From: DTU064 sp045588245
Lineage (GTDB): Bacteria; Bacillota; Clostridia; Oscillospirales; CAG-272
Length of the DNA: 11,094 nt
Direction: 5' to 3'
Assembly: GCA_045588245.1 (NCBI GenBank)
Contig: JAZNDW010000006.1
Span: 1 to 11,094, forward strand
Shown: positions 6,898 to 11,094 of the stretch, in pieces
Position numbering within the stretch: position 1 is the stretch's first letter
Layout: the number at the start of each line of letters is the position of its first letter
Made by a program: the position numbers and the translations under genes
The notes under the pieces: generated by a model
What the model was told of the DNA's origin: nothing
The model's database searches: none
What the model saw: only the letters and a program-made list of their open reading frames with translations

Positions 6898-7878
6898 ATG
6901 ACAGTTATCGTAACAGGAGGAGCCGGATTTATCGGCTCCAACTTCATATTTTATATGCTCGGCAAGTATAGGGACTGCCGCGTCGTTTGCCTTGATAAGC
7001 TGACGTATGCGGGGCATCTGTCGACGCTCTTGCCCGTGATGGAAAAACCCAATTTCCGTTTTGTTAAAGGTGACATCTGCGACAGAGACGCCGTATACAA
7101 GCTTTTTGAGGAAGAGAAGCCCGACACGGTTGTTAATTTTGCGGCTGAAAGCCACGTCGATCGCTCTATAGACTCTCCGGAAATATTCTTGCAAACGAAC
7201 GTTCTCGGAGTTGAGGTGCTTCTTGACGCTTGCCGCAAGTACGGCATCGTGCGTTACCATCAGGTATCAACCGACGAGGTCTACGGCGACCTGCCGCTTG
7301 ACGCACCCGAGCTGCTGTTCACGGAGTCGTCGCCGATTCGCGCAAGCTCACCGTACAGCGCGTCAAAAGCGGGGGCGGACCTCTTAACGCTCGCGTATCA
7401 CAGAACGTACGGACTGCCCGTGACGATTTCGCGCTGCGGCAACAACTACGGACCGTATCAGCATCCCGAAAAGCTGATCACTCGTTTGATAATCAACGCG
7501 CTCGAAGATCGTCCACTGCCGATATACGGCAGCGGCGAAAATATCCGCGACTGGATACATGTCAGCGATCATTGCGGTGCGATAGACGCGATCTTGCACG
7601 AAGGGCGCGTCGGTGAGGTCTATAACGTCGGCGCACGTAACGAGATGCGTAATCTTGATGTTGCGAAAACGATCTGCCATATCACAGGTAAGCCCGAGAC
7701 GCTTATCACCCACGTTTCTGACAGGAAAGGCCACGATTTGCGCTATGCGATCGATCCGTCGAAGCTTGAACGTGAGCTCGGCTGGCACGCAGAGGTGCCG
7801 TTTGAACGCGGCATCGAAGAAACGGTCGATTGGTATTTACGCAACCGCGAGTGGACGGATACGCTTGTGGTTTGGTGA
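6898..7878 (+). CDS. rfbB: dTDP-glucose 4,6-dehydratase
   Basis: A 326-residue extended short-chain dehydrogenase, slightly short for RmlB (usually 330-360). It has the NAD-binding motif GGAGFIGSN (7-15), the NFAAESHVDRSI segment (80-91), the catalytic triad region Thr125-Asp126-Glu127 in STDEVYGD, Tyr153 and Lys157 in SPYSASKAGAD, and the sugar-nucleotide segment GNNYGPYQHPEKLI. These identify the dehydratase that makes dTDP-4-keto-6-deoxyglucose for rhamnose and other deoxysugars of cell-surface glycans. Partner genes rmlA, rmlC and rmlD are not in the window. It starts 2 bases after the VanY-type gene, and a strong terminator follows. It could be a sister 6-deoxyhexose dehydratase, but the motifs favour RmlB. 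Confidence 0.92.
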   Translation: MTVIVTGGAGFIGSNFIFYMLGKYRDCRVVCLDKLTYAGHLSTLLPVMEKPNFRFVKGDICDRDAVYKLFEEEKPDTVVNFAAESHVDRSIDSPEIFLQTNVLGVEVLLDACRKYGIVRYHQVSTDEVYGDLPLDAPELLFTESSPIRASSPYSASKAGADLLTLAYHRTYGLPVTISRCGNNYGPYQHPEKLITRLIINALEDRPLPIYGSGENIRDWIHVSDHCGAIDAILHEGRVGEVYNVGARNEMRNLDVAKTICHITGKPETLITHVSDRKGHDLRYAIDPSKLERELGWHAEVPFERGIEETVDWYLRNREWTDTLVVW

Positions 7879-7942
7879 CGCGAAAGAATTGATATTAATC
7901 AGTAAACATAATAGATGAATCTATTAGAAGTTTCCAAAAAGG

Positions 7943-7987
7943 AAAGATCCCGACCTCCCTTTGCCGCGGGGAGGTCGGGATCTTTTT
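7943..7987. terminator. Strong bidirectional terminator between convergent genes
   Basis: A perfect 17-bp stem (7943-7959 with 7969-7985) closes a 9-base loop. It has AAAGATCCC at the left foot and GGGATCTTT at the right, with TTTTT at 7983-7987. Read on the minus strand it is likewise followed by a T-rich tail (from AAAAAGGAAA at 7936-7945). It therefore serves rfbB on the plus strand (65 bases away) and the fucosidase on the minus strand (stop at 8022). Confidence 0.93.
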
Positions 7988-8021
7988 GAAAATAGGAATC
8001 GTACGTTTTTTACTGTTTTCT

Positions 8022-9444
8022 TTACGCGAGCGTGATCTTCAGACAGTTGGTATATTGCGTGGGAAGATTTTCGGGCAGAGAAACCGTGAGAACGCCGAAA
8101 TTATGAACGAAAGGAACTTCGCCATATCCGAGAAGCGTTACGCTTTCAATGACATCTTCTTCCGTGAAGGATCTGACAACGGCACGGCGGTTTTTCGGCG
8201 CACACATCATGAATGCGTAAACGTCCTTATCCTTGCAGGTGAAGCGATAGTCGGAAATTCCCCATGAAACTTGGGATTCGCGGAAGCCGTCGATGATGAC
8301 TTCGGACTCTCCTTCTCCGTAAACGCGCCACGGTCTGGTCGCGTATACACCTTCTGCCGCCACATCAAACCATGTGCCGATTTCTTCCAGAGTCCAGCGT
8401 TCCCATTCGTCGATGGTGCCGTCGGGTTTCTGTAAGATGTTGAGAAGCATGGTACCGTTCTTGGAGATGATATCGACAAGCATTTCGATGATGTGTCCGG
8501 GCTTCTTGTAGGTCTGACGGACATCATAGAACCAGTTGCCGATGCAGGTATCGGTTTCCCACGGAGCCTCCTGAATGCCGGGGAGCTGGCTCTTTTCGAT
8601 ATCCAGCACACCGATCTTGAAGATCTGAGCGTCACGGTTTTTCTGGGTATACACCGCATTGTTGAATCCGTACTTTTCAATGGATTTGTTGTAGAGATGC
8701 GCAACCGCTTTCAGACCGTGAACATGTCCGTCACTGCTGAAAGGGAGTTCGCTGTCGGAATAGAGAAGATCGGGTTCCAGACGGTCGATCATTTCATTGA
8801 CCGCGGTGAGCCAGTAATCCTGGAACTTCGTGTTTTCGGTGAGCCACGGAGCGTTCTTACCGTTGTGCTCGTAATTGTCGTGATAGAAATCGCGGTAGTC
8901 CGGATCGTTTCCGTCGTAGGGTACTCCCGCATAGGGGCCGGTCTTGTCACAGCCTTTGTTCAGATGCCACCAGGAGAAGGATGCCGCCAGATGTTCGGTA
9001 ATGCCGAACGGCATATTGTACTTTTCAGCCGCTTTTTTCCACGCGGCACAAATGTCACGGCCGGGGCCTACCTTCACGGAATTGAAGCGGTTTACATCGG
9101 AATCATAGTTGAAGAAATGGTCATGATGGGTCGCCTGTGCCACGAAATAACGTGCGCCGGCACGGTAGTAGAGCGCCATCAAGATCTTCAGGATCGAAGT
9201 TTTCCGCTTTCCACAGGGCGCAGATGTCCTTGAAGCCGAACTTGGACGGGTGCCCGTAATGACGTACATGGTAGCGGTACTGATCAGAACCTTCGATGTA
9301 CATATTGCGTGCATACCAGTCACCGTACATGGGCACAGACTGCGGTCCCCAGTGACTCCAGATGCCGAATTTTACATCGCGGAACCAATCCGGTACTTTA
9401 TAGGTATACAGGGATTCAAAGGTCGGGCTGAACATGTTTTCCAT
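8022..9444 (-). pseudogene. GH29 alpha-L-fucosidase interrupted by a single-base frameshift
   Basis: Read from 9444 downward, the first frame gives MENMFSPTFE through WFRDVKFGIWSHWGPQSVP to NFDPEDL (88 codons) and would then run out of frame to a stop at 9121. From 9179 the next frame continues with MALYYRAGARYFVAQATHHD (385 codons) to the stop at 8022. Dropping the base at 9180 gives a continuous 473-residue GH29 enzyme, a normal length. Catalytic features are otherwise present: HW after FGIWS, HHD at 106-108, probable nucleophile Asp230 in LLYSDSELPF, and a C-terminal beta domain. No signal peptide is seen, so the enzyme would be intracellular, releasing fucose from imported glycans. AAAGGA (9452-9457) is a good ribosome binding site 7 bases from the start. 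A sequencing error, a true mutation or recoding could explain the break. Which of these it is remains open. Confidence 0.85.
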
Positions 9445-9461
9445 AATGCGATCCTTTCTTT

Positions 9462-9493
9462 ATTGAAAAAATTAACGTTATTGAAAAAACGTT
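9462..9493. repeat. Direct repeat and two AACGTT centres between promoter and fucosidase start
   Basis: ATTGAAAAAA occurs at 9462-9471 and again at 9480-9489, an 18-bp period. Each copy is followed closely by the palindrome AACGTT (9474-9479 and 9488-9493). The block lies downstream of the predicted start of transcription and upstream of the ribosome binding site, a normal place for a repressor operator. A central CG in an A/T-rich dyad is typical of LacI-family operators in sugar-utilisation genes; that link is inferred. Confidence 0.4.
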
Positions 9494-9509
9494 TGTCAGA
9501 ACTGTTTTC

Positions 9510-9538
9510 AGTATATCGTATTCATAATAAAATAACAA
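9510..9538 (-). promoter_or_regulatory. Promoter of the fucosidase gene
   Basis: On the minus strand, TTGTTA (plus positions 9533-9538) and TATACT (plus positions 9510-9515) are separated by exactly 17 bp, each matching four or more bases of the sigma-A consensus. The transcript would start near 9503, leaving a leader of about 60 bases that contains the direct repeats at 9462-9493. The well-formed promoter suggests that the gene was, or still is, expressed alone. Confidence 0.65.
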
Positions 9539-9540
9539 GT

Positions 9541-9906
9541 GAAATCGTTCGATATTTCAAAAAGCTTACGCTGACATATTCTAATTTGTTTTTGTCCGAA
9601 TAAGCATCGGCTCTGAATAGAGTTGTGTTCATGAAGAACAAATACAAGTCCATATAAATAAGATGGTCATTTTTTAACTCAAGCTCGGTGAATCCTTTGA
9701 CGTTGACCACTGATATTGACGGATAATTTATGCCTAAATACAAAGAATCGTGTTTTTCGCCAGCTCGACTTCTCACTTTTTCGGTGCCCCAAAAAAGTCT
9801 TAATCTTGCGTGTGGAGAAATATTTGAAATGAAGCTCGCAACCTCTCATTAATTCGTCGTCATCGATGCTTACGACCGGATCCAAAGCAATATCTTTTGA
9901 AAACAT
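9541..9906. other. Region upstream of the fucosidase, no intact gene
   Basis: Two overlapping minus-strand frames are present (9906 to 9679, 75 codons, and 9776 to 9522, 84 codons). Neither shows a domain I recognise, and the second runs across the fucosidase promoter. They could be pieces of one frameshifted gene, since the second frame is open back to about 9850 where it meets two stops. I do not call either as a gene. Base composition is more AT-rich than in the obg block. Confidence 0.4.
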
Positions 9907-9949
9907 TATTATGAATATTAATTATATTTTGTCCCGTTTTATCTATAAA

Positions 9950-9980
9950 AAATGCATTTACACTCAAAAAATGGCCATTT
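9950..9980. promoter_or_regulatory. Pair of AT-rich palindromes 20 bp apart
   Basis: AAATGCATTT (9950-9959) and AAATGGCCATTT (9969-9980) are perfect palindromes whose centres are exactly 20 bp apart, about two helical turns, and both are preceded by an A run. They lie in a very AT-rich stretch (9907-10020) just upstream of the broken coding remnant at 10046. They may be remains of a tandem operator. No convincing -35/-10 pair was found next to them. Confidence 0.3.
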
Positions 9981-10045
9981 GCACCATTTTAGGCTATTTT
10001 GTTGAAAATTATTATATTTTTGTAAATGGAGATATTGTAGAATGA

Positions 10046-10265
10046 AATGATAACAGTATCTATCTGTGCAATCCGGAGTCCGGAGACGTAGTAATGTCGA
10101 TGCCGGCGCCTTTTATGATCGACAGCATGGGAGAGATTTCGTATGACATTGATATATCGCTTGTGAACAAGGGTGATTATAATGATTAGGTGATAATATC
10201 GTTCAACATTCATCGTCCAAGATATCAATGAGACTGTGTATAAAGATATTACAGTAGAAAATTAA
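10046..10265 (+). pseudogene. Broken coding remnant, surface/RHS-like protein fragment
   Basis: A frame starting just after a TGA (10043-10045) reads NSIYLCNPESGDVV, MSMPAPFMIDSMGEISYD, then VNKGDYND and stops at TAG (10187-10189). The same frame continues as VIISFNI. Near 10211 it must shift by one base to read IVQDINETVYKDITVEN and stop at TAA (10263-10265). The residue pattern, and codon use unlike the AT-rich surroundings, argue for former coding. The MPAPFMIDSMGEISYDI segment resembles beta-rich stretches of large RHS or wall-associated proteins of Clostridia; that is recognition by eye and weak. The same frame is also open upstream (9911-10042), probably by chance in AT-rich DNA. It has no ribosome binding site and is decayed. 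Confidence 0.4.
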
Positions 10266-10278
10266 TTTTTTTGGTTGT

Positions 10279-10316
10279 AGCCCCCTTACTTTTTCGGCTT
10301 GAAAAGTGAGGGGGCT
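10279..10316. terminator. 16-bp hairpin after the coding remnant
   Basis: AGCCCCCTTACTTTTTC (10279-10295) pairs with GAAAAGTGAGGGGGCT (10301-10316), with one G/T wobble and one bulged T, around a GGCTT loop. It sits 13 bases past the last stop of the remnant, so it was probably that gene's terminator. However, only a short pyrimidine run follows on the plus strand, while a T run (10266-10272) lies before the stem. It could instead be a dispersed intergenic hairpin repeat. Confidence 0.5.
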
Positions 10317-10329
10317 GCTTCTGTAGGTC

Positions 10330-10736
10330 TCCGAGATCCTTAAAAAGTGAATAGTACAGCACATCCATTACTTTCCCTCTGCCGTTGGAAAAACCGACAA
10401 GCTACATGAGCGAACGCGCAGGTTCTTTCTTTAAAATGAACCCGTCGCCTTCAGGACTCAGACGGAACGGCGCACCCGTAACGAAGGCCATGACGGGCAG
10501 AGGCATTAATGATACTTGCGTCCAGTCACAGGTCGAGCGTTGAAGCGGGAACAGAGTCGTGAGCCGTCGGAACCAATGAGGGCGCCCTGCAGAGATCCTG
10601 GGGGGGGTGAGATTCCAATGAGGTCAAATGCATGACCGGTGGGTGTGTTCCCGTGAGGGAGCTACAGCTCCTTTTGCCGAGGGGTGGCGTGGTTCAAATA
10701 TCGGCTAAAGCAAAACGATTGATACAAATAAACAAG
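10330..10736. ncRNA. GC-rich noncoding segment with many local inverted repeats, possible structured RNA
   Basis: About 400 bases with no credible protein in any plus frame; the longest plus frames are short and show no domain. Local pairings are dense: CCCGT/ACGGG (10475-10479 with 10493-10497), the palindrome AGGGCGCCCT (10579-10588), GGTCA/TGACC (10622-10626 with 10633-10637), TCCC-GTGA-GGGA with a GNRA-type loop (10649-10660), an alternative GGAGC-TACA-GCTCC (10658-10671), and GCCGA/TCGGC (10676-10680 with 10701-10705) extended by TTT/AAA. A run of eight G lies at 10600-10607. The look resembles the ribozyme part of a bacterial group II intron or another large structured RNA. I could not identify a GUGYG 5' end, a domain V or a reverse transcriptase. 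The strand is not certain; plus fits the terminator at 10737. Confidence 0.35.
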
Positions 10737-10776
10737 AAGGCGGTCGTTTGCCCTAAGAAGCAAACGACCGCCTTTT
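10737..10776 (+). terminator. Intrinsic terminator upstream of the mazF fragment
   Basis: A perfect 15-bp stem (10737-10751 with 10760-10774) with the core GGCGGTCGTTTGC closes the 8-base loop CCTAAGAA and ends in TTTT (10773-10776). It would end a plus-strand transcript of the preceding structured segment. It also lies only 11 bases before the mazF ribosome binding site, leaving no room for a separate promoter after it, so read-through or attenuation would be needed to express the fragment. Confidence 0.85.
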
Positions 10777-10797
10777 ATACATCTAACGGAGGTGATA

Positions 10798-10923
10798 ATG
10801 ATAAAACAAGTAAAACGAGGTGAAATTTATTACGCAGATTTATCGCCGGTGGTCGGTTCTGAACAAAGCGGAATTCGTCCGGTGCTTATCATACAGAACG
10901 ACAGAGATAACAACAGTAGCCCA
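10798..10923 (+). pseudogene. mazF: MazF/PemK-type toxin, N-terminal fragment
   Basis: GGAGGT (10788-10793) precedes ATG 10798. The protein starts MIKQVKRGEIYYADLSPVVG, continues SEQSGIRPVLIIQNDRDNNSSP, and matches the first 40 or so residues of the Bacillota MazF/EndoA mRNA interferase. Arg27 corresponds to catalytic Arg25 of B. subtilis MazF. The frame then leaves the family: the strand containing the catalytic Thr (Thr48 in B. subtilis) and everything after it are missing. The open frame continues to 11094 (98 residues in all) only by reading integrase DNA in the wrong frame. No antitoxin gene lies upstream, where mazE would be expected. The product is almost certainly inactive. Confidence 0.8.
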
Positions 10924-11044
10924 AGCATGGCTTGGACACAGCACAATAACCATTACTGCAGACACGTATGCACATCTAGATATGTCGAGCAAGGTGGCGA
11001 GCGCAGAAAAAATCAGCGACTCACTTGCATCACTCGCAACATAA
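10916..11044 (+). pseudogene. Tyrosine recombinase (phage-type integrase), C-terminal fragment
   Basis: In the frame one base behind mazF, the residues VAQAWLGHSTITITADTYAHLD and then MSSKVASAEKISDSLASLAT end at TAA 11042-11044. LGHS carries the conserved histidine and DTYAHL the nucleophilic tyrosine of tyrosine recombinases, as in Tn916-like and prophage integrases. Only the last 42 residues remain; the core Arg, Lys and His-x-x-Arg parts are absent, so it cannot be active. The fragment begins exactly where mazF homology ends, within a few bases around 10915-10926. It shows that an integrative element once lay here, or that two contigs were joined. Confidence 0.8.
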
Positions 11045-11094
11045 AAACAATGTTTAGTGAAGCGGGATACAAAAACGAAAACTATAAAAGGTAA

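Noticed and set aside
8493..9233. Plus-strand open frame of 246 codons inside the fucosidase region
   Set aside because: It lies antisense to GH29 sequence with recognisable motifs, has no ribosome binding site and its translation has no recognisable domain.
10676..10710. GGTTCAAAT at about 10691-10699 as the T-loop of a tRNA or tmRNA
   Set aside because: The flanking bases do not form the required 5-bp T stem, and no acceptor stem or anticodon arm can be drawn around it.
10632..10823. Plus-strand frame of 63 codons upstream of mazF, considered as an antitoxin
   Set aside because: It runs through the 15-bp terminator and over the mazF start in another frame. Its sequence has no MazE-like DNA-binding features and it lacks a ribosome binding site.
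10792..11094. A 98-100 residue intact toxin gene
   Set aside because: Only the first 42 or so residues match MazF; the rest is recombinase DNA read in the wrong frame, so it is listed as two fragments.

Overview
The window looks like a chromosomal segment of an anaerobic Bacillota in the class Clostridia, probably an uncultured gut or rumen lineage. Reasons: strong Shine-Dalgarno sites, a sortase-type cell-wall anchor, a ferredoxin-dependent indolepyruvate oxidoreductase (an anaerobe enzyme) and a YtqB/MnmM-type methyltransferase. This is inferred from gene content only; no tRNA, rRNA or CRISPR array is visible.

Layout. Positions 1-97 hold the last codons of a surface protein with a Cys-Gly/transmembrane/Arg tail. 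Positions 161-847 encode a small secreted carbohydrate-binding-module-like protein with a Gly/Glu/Ala repeat linker and a PQTG wall-anchor signal, ended by a good intrinsic terminator. A promoter-bearing gap with two tandem palindromes follows. Then comes a tight co-directional block from 1152 to 7878: obg (GTPase, ribosome assembly), iorA and iorB (indolepyruvate:ferredoxin oxidoreductase), mnmM (tRNA wobble-uridine methyltransferase family), a membrane-anchored VanY-type D,D-carboxypeptidase, and rfbB (dTDP-glucose 4,6-dehydratase). Gaps inside the block run from -1 to 31 bases, so it is probably one transcript that mixes housekeeping, amino-acid fermentation and envelope functions. It ends at a strong bidirectional terminator.

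From about 8000 onward the window becomes accessory and decayed. A GH29 alpha-L-fucosidase on the minus strand is interrupted by a single-base shift after codon 88, although its promoter, ribosome binding site and terminator are intact. Next is a roughly 1.2 kb stretch (9541-10736) without an intact gene. It contains short unidentified minus-strand ORFs, a pair of AT-rich palindromes 20 bp apart, a broken surface-protein-like coding remnant (10046-10265), a 16-bp hairpin, and a GC-rich segment (about 10330-10736) with many small inverted repeats but no credible protein. That segment may be a structured RNA or the remains of a retroelement. The window closes with the first 42 or so codons of a MazF/PemK-type toxin joined directly, in a different frame, to the last 42 codons of a tyrosine recombinase. 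That is the scar of a mobile-element deletion, or an assembly join.

The best candidates for something new are the unexplained structured segment at 10330-10736, the mazF/integrase junction, and the frameshifted fucosidase.
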